From: Oleiphilaceae bacterium
GTDB taxonomy: Bacteria > Pseudomonadota > Gammaproteobacteria > Pseudomonadales > Oleiphilaceae
NCBI GenBank assembly: GCA_022447365.1
Contig: JAKVBL010000004.1
Location: 62,001 to 126,000, forward strand
Length of the DNA: 64,000 bases
Reading direction: 5' to 3'
In this document: piece after piece, positions 36,477 through 44,967 of the stretch
Position numbering within the stretch: position 1 is the first letter of the stretch
Layout: each line of letters opens with the position of its first letter
The notes under the pieces: generated by a model
What the model saw: only the letters and a program-made list of their open reading frames with translations
The model's database searches: none
What the model was told of the DNA's origin: nothing
Translations under genes and position numbers: made by a program

Positions 36477-37796
36477 ATGTCGAACTCTGACTTTGGTAAT
36501 AACGATGCATTTTGGATGCCCTTCACGGCTAATCGACAATTCAAAAAACAACCACGCATGCTCGTCTCAGCAGAAGGAATGCACTACACCTCTGATGATG
36601 GTCGTACAATTTTAGACGGTACCGCCGGCTTATGGTGTACTAACGCAGGGCACGGTCGCGAACAAATTTCGCAAGCAGTTAGTCAGCAAATTCGAAATCT
36701 AGATTTTGCGCCGACCTTCCAAATGAGTCATCCACTACCACATCAACTTGCTGATCGCTTGGTGAAGCACTCGCCAGAGAATATGGATCATGTGTTTTTT
36801 ACCAACTCAGGTTCAGAGTCTGTCGATACGGCATTAAAGATCGCTTTGGCTTATCATCGCGTAAAAGGCAATCCTTCAAAAACACGTTTAATTGGCCGTG
36901 AACGCGGATATCACGGTGTCGGCTTTGGCGGTATTTCAGTTGGCGGCTTAGGTAACAATCGACGTGCTTTTGGTAGCTTGCTTACCGGCGTTGACCATCT
37001 ACCTCATGCATATTTACCAGAACAGGCTTTTGCAAAAGGCCAGCCACCAGAAGGCGCCTATTTAGCTGATGCGCTTGAAGACATGGTTCTTCTTCATGGA
37101 GCAGAGAATATCGCTGCAGTTATTGTCGAGCCTTTAGTCGGTTCTGCTGGCGTTTACGTTCCGCCACAAGGCTACCTAGAAAAGCTACGCGCAATTACCT
37201 TGAAACACGATATTCTTCTTATTTTCGATGAAGTAATTAGTGGTTTCGGTCGTATCGGAACACCATTCGCGTCGACCCGATTCGGCATTACACCAGATCT
37301 AATGACGACGGCAAAAGGCCTCACAAATGGCGCGCTACCAATGGGTGCAGTATTTGCTGGCAATCACATTCATGATGCATTTATGCATGGGCCTGAAGAA
37401 GTCATCGAGCTATTCCATGGTTATACGTATTCAGGACATCCTGTTGCTGCAGCGGCCGGACTTGCAACGCTAGATATTTATGAGCAAGAAGGTTTATTTG
37501 ATCGCGCTTTAGAGCTCGAAGAATATTGGCAGACGGCCGTACACAGCCTACGCCGCTATGACGAAGTCAAAGACATTCGTAACCTCGGCCTAGTAGCAGG
37601 CATTGAACTTCATAGCGGAGATAAACCTGGAAGTAAGGGCTACGAAGTCTTTACGCACTGTTTCTGGAAAGGAAATACCCTAGTGCGATGCACAGGCGAT
37701 ACGATTGCACTATCTCCACCACTTACTATTAATCACGAACAAATTGACCAATTAGTCGCTGCGTTAGGCGATGCAGTTGAAAGCTTAAAAAACTAG
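36477..37796 (+). CDS. Omega-amino acid:pyruvate aminotransferase family enzyme
   Basis: A 439-residue class III PLP aminotransferase. The PLP lysine is Lys280 in TTAKGLTNGALPMG; FDEVISGFGRIG holds the aspartate that contacts the pyridine ring. The beginning AFWMPFTANRQFKKQPRM and YTYSGHPVAAAAG are typical of the beta-alanine/omega-amino acid:pyruvate group (AptA-like), which includes polyamine aminotransferases. It is followed 7 bases later by mmsA, a pair seen for beta-alanine degradation: beta-alanine plus pyruvate gives malonate semialdehyde and alanine. Putrescine could also be a substrate. Confidence 0.88.
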   Translation: MSNSDFGNNDAFWMPFTANRQFKKQPRMLVSAEGMHYTSDDGRTILDGTAGLWCTNAGHGREQISQAVSQQIRNLDFAPTFQMSHPLPHQLADRLVKHSPENMDHVFFTNSGSESVDTALKIALAYHRVKGNPSKTRLIGRERGYHGVGFGGISVGGLGNNRRAFGSLLTGVDHLPHAYLPEQAFAKGQPPEGAYLADALEDMVLLHGAENIAAVIVEPLVGSAGVYVPPQGYLEKLRAITLKHDILLIFDEVISGFGRIGTPFASTRFGITPDLMTTAKGLTNGALPMGAVFAGNHIHDAFMHGPEEVIELFHGYTYSGHPVAAAAGLATLDIYEQEGLFDRALELEEYWQTAVHSLRRYDEVKDIRNLGLVAGIELHSGDKPGSKGYEVFTHCFWKGNTLVRCTGDTIALSPPLTINHEQIDQLVAALGDAVESLKN

Positions 37797-37803
37797 GTGA
37801 ATT

Positions 37804-39291
37804 ATGGATCAACTAACACACTTTATTAATGGCGAATTCACAGCAGCGAGCGCACGTACAGCGCCTGTTTATAATCCTGCTACTGGCCAACAAACTGCAG
37901 AAGTATCACTCGCAAGCGTTACAGAAACTGAAAACGCGATTGCAGTAGCAAAAGAAGCATTCACTTCTTGGTCTGCGGTAACGCCACTGAATCGCTCTCG
38001 AATTCTTTTCAAGTTTAAAACTATTCTTGAAGCGCGTAGAGACGAGTTAGCTGCGGCAATCACAAAAGAGCATGGCAAAGTATACGAAGACGCTTGCGGA
38101 GAAATCACCCGCGGTTTAGAAGTTGTCGAATTCGCTTGCGGTATCCCACAATTATTAAAAGGTGACTTCACTGAGCAAGTAGGTCGCGACATTGATGCTT
38201 ATTCAACGAGCCAGCCTCTTGGCGTTGTGGCGGGCATTACGCCTTTTAACTTCCCTGCGATGGTACCTATGTGGATGTGGCCAATCGCCATTGCTACGGG
38301 TAACACCTTTATCTTGAAGCCTTCAGAAAAAGATCCAAGCGCAACATTTTTAGTTGCTGAGTGGTTAAAAGAAGCGGGTCTCCCTGATGGCGTGTTCAAT
38401 ATCGTAAACGGTGACAAAGAGTCCGTTGACGTCTTACTCACTCACACAGACATTGAAGCAGTAAGCTTTGTTGGCTCTACGCCAATTGCTGAATATATCT
38501 ACTCTACCGCTTCAAAACACTGTAAGCGCGTTCAAGCACTAGGCGGTGCAAAGAACCACCTAATTGTTATGCCTGATGCAGACCTAGATGGCGCTGTGAA
38601 TGCGCTAATGGGCGCTGCATACGGTTCTGCTGGCGAGCGTTGTATGGCTATTTCTGTTGCCGTTACGGTTGGTGATATTGGTGATGCACTAGTTGAGAAA
38701 CTTGCTGAGAAAACACGTCAACTTAAAGTAGGTAATGGCGTAAACCATGGATTAGATATGGGGCCTCTGGTTACTAAAGAGCACTTAGCAAAAGTAAAAG
38801 GCTATGTAGATCTTGGTGTGGAAGAAGGCGCAACGCTAGTTGTTGATGGTCGCGAGCATACAGTAGAAGGTCACGAAGATGGTTACTTCATGAACGGCTG
38901 TTTATTCGACAATGTTTCTACCGACATGCGTATCTACCAAGAAGAAATTTTTGGTCCAGTACTATGTGTCGTACGCGTACCAGACTATGCGACCGCAGCC
39001 AAAATGATTAATGATCATGAGTACGGCAACGGCACATCTATCTACACGCGCTCTGGAAGCATCGCACGTAAGTTCGCGCATGACATTCAAGTCGGCATGG
39101 TAGGTGTGAATGTTCCAATCCCTGTACCAATGGCATTCCACGCATTTGGCGGTTGGAAACGTTCATTGTTTGGATCGAATCATGTTCACGGCGAAGAAGG
39201 CGTGCGTTTTTATACCAAGCGCAAAGCCGTTACCATCCGTTGGCCAGAAGACGGTTTGGCGGCAGAGTTCAATATGCCAACCATGAAGTAA
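37804..39291 (+). CDS. mmsA: CoA-acylating (methyl)malonate-semialdehyde dehydrogenase MmsA
   Basis: A 495-residue aldehyde dehydrogenase of the CoA-dependent MMSDH group. The catalytic cysteine is in YGSAGERCMAIS, the cofactor loop in FVGSTPIAEYIY, and FNFPAMVPMWMWPIAIATGN is a group signature. It converts malonate semialdehyde to acetyl-CoA, the natural second step after the upstream aminotransferase. In the same operon, 9 bases before the cupin gene. Confidence 0.93.
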   Translation: MDQLTHFINGEFTAASARTAPVYNPATGQQTAEVSLASVTETENAIAVAKEAFTSWSAVTPLNRSRILFKFKTILEARRDELAAAITKEHGKVYEDACGEITRGLEVVEFACGIPQLLKGDFTEQVGRDIDAYSTSQPLGVVAGITPFNFPAMVPMWMWPIAIATGNTFILKPSEKDPSATFLVAEWLKEAGLPDGVFNIVNGDKESVDVLLTHTDIEAVSFVGSTPIAEYIYSTASKHCKRVQALGGAKNHLIVMPDADLDGAVNALMGAAYGSAGERCMAISVAVTVGDIGDALVEKLAEKTRQLKVGNGVNHGLDMGPLVTKEHLAKVKGYVDLGVEEGATLVVDGREHTVEGHEDGYFMNGCLFDNVSTDMRIYQEEIFGPVLCVVRVPDYATAAKMINDHEYGNGTSIYTRSGSIARKFAHDIQVGMVGVNVPIPVPMAFHAFGGWKRSLFGSNHVHGEEGVRFYTKRKAVTIRWPEDGLAAEFNMPTMK

Positions 39292-39300
39292 GAGGCTTTT

Positions 39301-39657
39301 ATGTCTATCAATGATATAAAGTCCCTTGATGTTTCCGATATTAAGGTAGATAGCTATCTACCTGATGCGGAAAAAATTGTGAAAGGCACGCCACATCAAA
39401 ATGTATGGAATGCATTCTCGTCTCGCGATGAGAAATTCCATGCCGGCGTTTGGGACGCACAGGCCGGTGCTTGGACTGTTAGTTACGATGAAGACGAGTT
39501 CTGCTACATACTAGAGGGCGAGTCGATCATTCACGACGAATCAGGGCAAAGCAAGACAGTTAAAGCTGGCGACACTTTTACCATTCCTGCAGGATTTTCA
39601 GGTACCTGGGAGGTGCCCAAATACTGCAAAAAAATCTATGTAATCTACGAGGCGTAA
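39301..39657 (+). CDS. Cupin (DUF861/cupin_3) domain protein
   Basis: A 118-residue single-domain cupin. Metal-binding-type residues occur in DEFCYILEGESIIHDESG (cupin motif 1) and GDTFTIPAGFSGTWEVP (motif 2), typical of the cupin_3 group. Members are found beside amine oxidases of the PuuB type in proteobacteria. Here it stands between mmsA and the third puuB paralog, 6 bases before the latter. A sensor or small isomerase role is possible; none is shown. Confidence 0.88.
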   Translation: MSINDIKSLDVSDIKVDSYLPDAEKIVKGTPHQNVWNAFSSRDEKFHAGVWDAQAGAWTVSYDEDEFCYILEGESIIHDESGQSKTVKAGDTFTIPAGFSGTWEVPKYCKKIYVIYEA

Positions 39658-39663
39658 TCCAAT

Positions 39664-40944
39664 ATGCGTACCGAGCACACTGAATCCTATTATGCAGCAA
39701 CCCGTCATGATCGCAATGATAGGCCCGCACTGAAGGACAACATTGATACAGACGTGTGCATTATCGGTGGTGGCTACACTGGCATATCTAGCGCATTACA
39801 CCTCGCCGAAGCAGGCTTCAAGGTCGTCGTACTTGAAGCCGCACGCCTTGGGTTTGGAGCAAGTGGTCGCAATGGCGGCCAACTTGTAAATAGTTACAGT
39901 CGAGATATCGATGTCATTGAACGCAACTATGGCAAGACAACTGGGCATAGCTTTGGCGCTATGGCATTTGAAGGTGCCGACATTATTCGCGAGCGCGTCA
40001 AAAAATATAATATCGACTGTGACCTAAAACCCGGTGGCATATTTGCTGCGCTTAACGCAAAGCAGATGCACGAGCTAACAGAACAGAAAAAGCTATGGGA
40101 ACGCTACGGCCATACCGAGCTTGAATTGTTAGATAGCAATGCAGTGCAGAAAGAAATAAATACTGATGTTTATGAAGGCGCCCTCTTAGATCACAAAGGC
40201 GGTCATATGCATCCACTTAATTTGTTACTGGGTGAAGTAGCGGCGTTCGAACAACTCGGTGGCGTTGTGTATGAAGACTCTGCCGCATTAAAAATAGAAC
40301 GAACACGTCGCCCTAAAATACATACCGCTGAAGGAAGTGTGACAGCTGATTATCTTCTTGTTGCAGGCAATGCCTACATGCATGGTTTGGTACCGGAGTT
40401 GTCAGCGAAAACGATGCCTTGTGGCACGCAAATCATCACGACCGAAGTTCTCGAAGAGTCCGTCGCAAGCACTCTCATTCCCAACGGATACTGTGTCGAA
40501 GACTGCAACTACAAACTCGATTACTACCGTATCACTGGAGACAATCGATTACTGTTTGGGGGTGGAGTCACCTATGGCGGCGGCGATCCAAATTCAATCG
40601 AACATTTTCTTCGTCGACATCTTGAGCGTACTTTCCCGCAACTCAAAGGCATCAAATTTGATTATGCATGGGGGGGCGACTTCTTGTTAACGATGAGTCG
40701 TTTGCCACAGTTCGGCCGACTCAATGATTCAATCTACTATGCGCAAGGCTACAGTGGTCATGGCGTTACAACCACGCATTTAGCAGGCAAGGTCATTGCG
40801 GAAGCGCTGAAGGGCGATGCGACGCGCTTTGATACCTTTGCTAGCTTGAAACACCTTCCCTTCCCTGGTGGGCGCATGTTCCGTGTACCTTACACTGCGA
40901 TCGGTGCGTTTTATTATGGTCTTCGCGATAAGCTAGGCATTTAA
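39664..40944 (+). CDS. FAD-dependent oxidoreductase, PuuB paralog 3
   Basis: A 426-residue DAO-family flavoprotein, with DVCIIGGGYTGISSALHLAEAGFK, FGASGRNGGQ and YYAQGYSGHGVTTTH as in the other two PuuB-like proteins. It is co-transcribed with the aminotransferase, mmsA and cupin genes, unlike the others, so it may act on a different gamma-glutamyl amine or on a free omega-amine such as 1,3-diaminopropane. That is inferred from the operon. A terminator hairpin follows at 41101. Confidence 0.85.
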   Translation: MRTEHTESYYAATRHDRNDRPALKDNIDTDVCIIGGGYTGISSALHLAEAGFKVVVLEAARLGFGASGRNGGQLVNSYSRDIDVIERNYGKTTGHSFGAMAFEGADIIRERVKKYNIDCDLKPGGIFAALNAKQMHELTEQKKLWERYGHTELELLDSNAVQKEINTDVYEGALLDHKGGHMHPLNLLLGEVAAFEQLGGVVYEDSAALKIERTRRPKIHTAEGSVTADYLLVAGNAYMHGLVPELSAKTMPCGTQIITTEVLEESVASTLIPNGYCVEDCNYKLDYYRITGDNRLLFGGGVTYGGGDPNSIEHFLRRHLERTFPQLKGIKFDYAWGGDFLLTMSRLPQFGRLNDSIYYAQGYSGHGVTTTHLAGKVIAEALKGDATRFDTFASLKHLPFPGGRMFRVPYTAIGAFYYGLRDKLGI

Positions 40945-41100
40945 GCCCTAGCTTTAGTCTAACTATTTAGCGACCGCTAGTTCTTCTCTATCTTGCGCAC
41001 TAAATCTCGTGTGACTTAATCTCAAAGCACGCTCTCAAATTACACACTCAATACCTATAAAACGTATTGCCTACTCTAGAGAGTAACGCGTAAGACAAAC

Positions 41101-41139
41101 AAAAACGCTCTCGAGCACATTATGCTGGAGAGCGTTTTT
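41101..41139. terminator. Bidirectional terminator between puuB paralog 3 and puuA paralog 1
   Basis: AAAAACGCTCTC pairs with GAGAGCGTTTTT around a 15-base loop. It has an A-run on one side and a T-run on the other and ends 18 bases before the stop of the convergent gene. Confidence 0.9.
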
Positions 41140-41156
41140 ATCAAAGTAAGGAAACC

Positions 41157-42518
41157 TTAGATATACGGGAGTAATAATTCGTGCTCTAAGGCACTAATTT
41201 GCTGCTCAAAAATGTTTACATCATCCCATTTCACTGCGCTAAACACGCGAATAAACTCAGCACCAAACCAATCGCTAATGCGTGGGTCTGATTCCATCAA
41301 TCTCAAAGAGTCTCTTTGGTTATCAGCAACATGAGGATGGTCCTGCTTATAGGCATCACCTGTGACAGGCTCAGGAGCAGTCATCTTTTCGGTGATTCCA
41401 TGAAACACACCCGCTAACAACGCACTCGTTGCAAGATAAGGGTTTGCATCCGCACCAGCCATACGATGCTCGATTCGAGTCGAAGACAGGCTTCCAGAAG
41501 GAATACGCATAGCAACGGAACGATTGTCGTAACCCCACGTTTTACTTGTAGGCGCAAAGGAGCGAGAAGCTAAACGCTTAAAGCTATTCACATTAGGGCT
41601 CCACAAGGCTTGGCATGAATCTGCCATATCTAATAAGCCCGCAACTGCGTATTGTAGTAAAGGATTATCCGTTGGGGGTTCACTCGCGAACACATTTGTT
41701 CCCGACTCGTCCATCAAACTTAAGTGCATATGCAAGCCATTACCTGCCTCTTCGAGGTACGGCTTCGCCATAAATGTGGCTTGCATACCGCGCTTTTTAG
41801 CAATGGAAGTAATCACGCGTTTTAAAAGAAGCGCCTGATCTGCAGCAGCCACGACATCGTCGCCATAGTTAAGATTTACTTCAAACTGGCCGGGTGCATA
41901 TTCAGCGATGACCGTATCAGCAGGAATATTCTGCATACGTGCAGCACTAATTACCTCTTCAATAAAGTCGTTATGATCCGCCAAGTCTTGCATTGCATAG
42001 ACTTGCGTTGAACTCATTCGATGACCGCTAACGGGAGATTTAGGTGGCCGCAGCCCGCCATTTTCTGTTCTCTCGGTATCCAATAAATAGAACTCAAGTT
42101 CCAAGGCAATACCCACTTTGTATCCCAGTGTGCTAAAACGTTCATTCGTTTTAACGAGGATATTGCGCGGTACAACATCCATCGGCGAGCCATCATCCTC
42201 CAACATGGTACAGAGCACTTGCGCACGGCTGAGATCTTCGACCCACGGAACAATCGCTAAAGTGCCTTCAATGGGTTTACAAACATAATCTCGATCGCCT
42301 TGTGCAAGACCCAAACCCGCTTCTTCAGTTGATGCTCCTCGACTGTTTAAACTCATCACCGAGGCAGGTAGGCAAAACCCCGTTTGGTACACTTTATCAA
42401 GCAGATCAATTTCGATTCGTTTACCTCGAAGAATGCCGTTTTGATCAGGCAACAGTAATTCGATGGTTTGAACCTTAGGATAGCGGTTAAGAAAATCCCT
42501 CACTTCTTGGTTTTGCAT
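41157..42518 (-). CDS. Glutamine synthetase-like gamma-glutamylpolyamine synthetase (PuuA paralog 1)
   Basis: A 453-residue member of the glutamine synthetase fold. It has the GS segment GNGLHMHLSL and the ATP/glutamate-site RIPSGSLSSTRIEHRMAGADANPYLA. It lacks the adenylylation loop of true GlnA and resembles PuuA/PauA, which couple glutamate to putrescine or other amines with ATP. Of two adjacent ATGs, the second (42518) has GGAG at better spacing. It is the second gene after the semialdehyde dehydrogenase (10 bases apart). Another paralog lies at 44968. Confidence 0.87.
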   Translation of the reverse strand: MQNQEVRDFLNRYPKVQTIELLLPDQNGILRGKRIEIDLLDKVYQTGFCLPASVMSLNSRGASTEEAGLGLAQGDRDYVCKPIEGTLAIVPWVEDLSRAQVLCTMLEDDGSPMDVVPRNILVKTNERFSTLGYKVGIALELEFYLLDTERTENGGLRPPKSPVSGHRMSSTQVYAMQDLADHNDFIEEVISAARMQNIPADTVIAEYAPGQFEVNLNYGDDVVAAADQALLLKRVITSIAKKRGMQATFMAKPYLEEAGNGLHMHLSLMDESGTNVFASEPPTDNPLLQYAVAGLLDMADSCQALWSPNVNSFKRLASRSFAPTSKTWGYDNRSVAMRIPSGSLSSTRIEHRMAGADANPYLATSALLAGVFHGITEKMTAPEPVTGDAYKQDHPHVADNQRDSLRLMESDPRISDWFGAEFIRVFSAVKWDDVNIFEQQISALEHELLLPYI

Positions 42519-42528
42519 CATCTACTCC

Positions 42529-43977
42529 TTAATTTAAACCGCCCATGCAGAGGTATTTAAGTTCCAAATATTCATCCATGCCGTACTGACTTCCCTCTCT
42601 CCCCATACCAGACTCTTTAACACCGCCAAATGGTGCCATGGCAGTAGAGATAACCCCTTCATTGATGCCAACCATTCCGTATTCCAATGCCTCTGAAACG
42701 CGCCACACACGCGCTATATCTTTTGAGTAGAAATATGCAGCCAAGCCATATGGCGTATTGTTGGCTTTTTCGATGACATCGGCCTCGTCTTCAAACACGC
42801 TAATAGCCGCTACAGGGCCAAAAATTTCTTGATGAACGATGTCCATGTCACTTGAGATATTGCCAAGGATAGTAGGTTGATAGAACAATCCACCTAGAGA
42901 GTGCGGCTCGCCGCCAACGACAACCTCTGCCCCTTTTTGTTTCGCATCCTGAACAAGCCCAGCTACCTTATTGAAACTGGCTTGGTTAATAAGTGGGCCT
43001 TGCACCACTCCTTCATCCAAACCATGCCCGACTTTCATTGATTTCACGGCATCACTTAAAGCCTTGACAAAACGATCATAAATACCTGATTGCACGTAAA
43101 ATCTATTGGCACATACACAAGTTTGACCGGTGTTTCTATATTTAGAAGCAATCGCACCCGCCACAGCTTGTTCAATATCCGCATCATTAAACACAATAAA
43201 AGGCGCATTGCCGCCAAGTTCCATCGACACGCGTTTAACCGTATCTGCACACTGCTTCAACAGTAATTTGCCAACCGCAGTAGACCCCGTGAAAGAAAGC
43301 TTTTTGATTCGCGCGTCTTGCGAGAATACCTTACCGACATCTACCCCATGACTCGCCGTGACAACATTAAATACCCCAGCAGGAATACTTGCCTTGCCTG
43401 CAAGGTAAGCAAGCGCTAACGCACTTAAAGGAGTTGCTTCAGCAGGTTTCAATACCATGGTGCACCCGGCAGCAAGCGCTGGAGCGGCCTTTCGGGTAAT
43501 CATCGCTAAGGGAAAATTCCAAGGGGTAATGGCTGCACAAACACCAACACCTTGACGCTGCACCAACATTTTTTTATCTGGGCTGACAGCAGGAATTACA
43601 TCGCCATAAACACGCTTCGCTTCTTCTGCAAACCACTCAATATACGATGCGGCGTAATTCACCTCTGCATAGGATTCACTAAGCGGTTTACCCGACTCCA
43701 AGGTCATAATTTCGGCCAGCATATCCGCAGATTGCTGAACCAACTGAAACCATTTGATCAACAAGCCATGGCGCTCAACGGAGGTTTTGCTCTGCCATGA
43801 CTTTAAAGCTTGATGCGCGGCATCAACGGCTTGCGTCGCATCTTGCGCATCGCAGTCAGAAACCCTAGCAATACATTTTGAAGTACTCGGATCGACTACT
43901 TCATATGTTTTTCCACTGCGGCTGTCTTTCCAGCTACCACCAACATAACTCTGGGTGAACTGTATCGAGATCGGCAT
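42529..43977 (-). CDS. gabD: NAD(P)-dependent succinate-semialdehyde dehydrogenase family (GabD-like)
   Basis: A 482-residue aldehyde dehydrogenase. The general-base motif is MELGGNAPFIVF, the catalytic cysteine lies in GQTCVCANRF, and the cofactor loop is FTGSTAVGKLL. The two cysteines spaced CVC and the end KESGMGREGSQYGMDEYLELKY are typical of GabD-type enzymes, which oxidise succinate semialdehyde to succinate, the exit of the GABA route. It is the first gene of a two-gene operon with puuA paralog 1 and is divergent from puuD. Confidence 0.9.
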   Translation of the reverse strand: MPISIQFTQSYVGGSWKDSRSGKTYEVVDPSTSKCIARVSDCDAQDATQAVDAAHQALKSWQSKTSVERHGLLIKWFQLVQQSADMLAEIMTLESGKPLSESYAEVNYAASYIEWFAEEAKRVYGDVIPAVSPDKKMLVQRQGVGVCAAITPWNFPLAMITRKAAPALAAGCTMVLKPAEATPLSALALAYLAGKASIPAGVFNVVTASHGVDVGKVFSQDARIKKLSFTGSTAVGKLLLKQCADTVKRVSMELGGNAPFIVFNDADIEQAVAGAIASKYRNTGQTCVCANRFYVQSGIYDRFVKALSDAVKSMKVGHGLDEGVVQGPLINQASFNKVAGLVQDAKQKGAEVVVGGEPHSLGGLFYQPTILGNISSDMDIVHQEIFGPVAAISVFEDEADVIEKANNTPYGLAAYFYSKDIARVWRVSEALEYGMVGINEGVISTAMAPFGGVKESGMGREGSQYGMDEYLELKYLCMGGLN

Positions 43978-44019
43978 CCATCAACCTTTATCTATCAATC
44001 AAAAATGTTTATGTCGTAC

Positions 44020-44079
44020 AGATATCTGAACAACAGAGGTGTACAATCTTTTGAACGCAGTATAAATTATTTTGAACGT
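44020..44079. promoter_or_regulatory. Three phased PuuR-like half-sites in the gabD/puuD intergenic region
   Basis: GATATCTGAAC (44021-44031), CTTTTGAACG (44048-44057) and TTATTTTGAACG (44068-44079) repeat with GAAC cores about 22-24 bases apart, close to two turns of DNA. They lie between gabD (start 43977) and puuD (44203). Confidence 0.5.
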
Positions 44080-44202
44080 CAAACAAGTATGGACAATTCG
44101 TTTTGAGAGACGATTAAAACCGTATTTGCATCTCTTAATGGCTTTTCATGGTGTAAAAAATATTTTATGCTCCGTACATTAAAGCAAACAACAGGTCATT
44201 TT

Positions 44203-44958
44203 ATGGGTTCCTCCAGTAAAAAACCGCTCGTTGGCGTCATCAGTGATGTTAAAGTGATTTCGCCACATCCATTCCATATCGCGGGAGACAAGTATTTACG
44301 TGCTCTCGTTGAAGCTGCTGATGTCGTACCAATCATGATCCCTGCTCTGAATGACATCATGGACATCACGCATTGGACAGAGCACTTAGACGGCGTATTT
44401 CTAACGGGCGCCTACTCAATGATTAACCCTTCTCTCTACGGTGAGTCAAAAATTGACGCCGACTTCGACTACGATGATCAACGAGATAATGTAAGTCGTG
44501 CACTCATTCAAAATATGCTTAAAGAAGATAAGCCTTTGTTCGCCGTTTGCCGTGGTCTGCAAGAAATCAACGTTGCATTAGGTGGCTCGCTACATCAAAG
44601 CCTTCACGAAGTTGAAGGAATGAATGACCATCGTGAAGATAAAAACGCACCACTTGCTGAACAGTATGCGGATACGCACTCAGTCACGCTCAGCGAAGAC
44701 GGTATAATGCGCAAGATTACGGGACGAAATGAGATACTCGTGAACTCCCTGCATACCCAAGGAATTAAAGAGTTAGGACAAGGGCTTCAAGTTGAAGCAG
44801 TCGCCGAAGATGGTCTTATTGAAGCATTCAGCATTCCACAACTTACATTTGGATTAGCGCTTCAGTGGCACCCTGAATGGCAAGTTACTCAAAACCCAAT
44901 TCAACATAAATTATATGAGGCCTTTGGCGCAGCGTGTAAAACACGTCAGCAACGCTAA
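44203..44958 (+). CDS. puuD: Gamma-glutamyl-gamma-aminobutyrate hydrolase PuuD
   Basis: A 251-residue class I glutamine amidotransferase-like hydrolase. The nucleophile is Cys116 in FAVCRGLQEINVALGG; the histidine/glutamate of the triad are in LQWHPEWQ. PuuD releases GABA and glutamate from gamma-glutamyl-GABA. The frame opens at ATG 44167, but the ATG at 44203 has an AGGT ribosome site and gives the usual length. It starts a puuD-puuA-aguB-aguA operon with short gaps of 9, 2 and 17 bases. Confidence 0.94.
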   Translation: MGSSSKKPLVGVISDVKVISPHPFHIAGDKYLRALVEAADVVPIMIPALNDIMDITHWTEHLDGVFLTGAYSMINPSLYGESKIDADFDYDDQRDNVSRALIQNMLKEDKPLFAVCRGLQEINVALGGSLHQSLHEVEGMNDHREDKNAPLAEQYADTHSVTLSEDGIMRKITGRNEILVNSLHTQGIKELGQGLQVEAVAEDGLIEAFSIPQLTFGLALQWHPEWQVTQNPIQHKLYEAFGAACKTRQQR

Positions 44959-44967
44959 TCGAATTAC

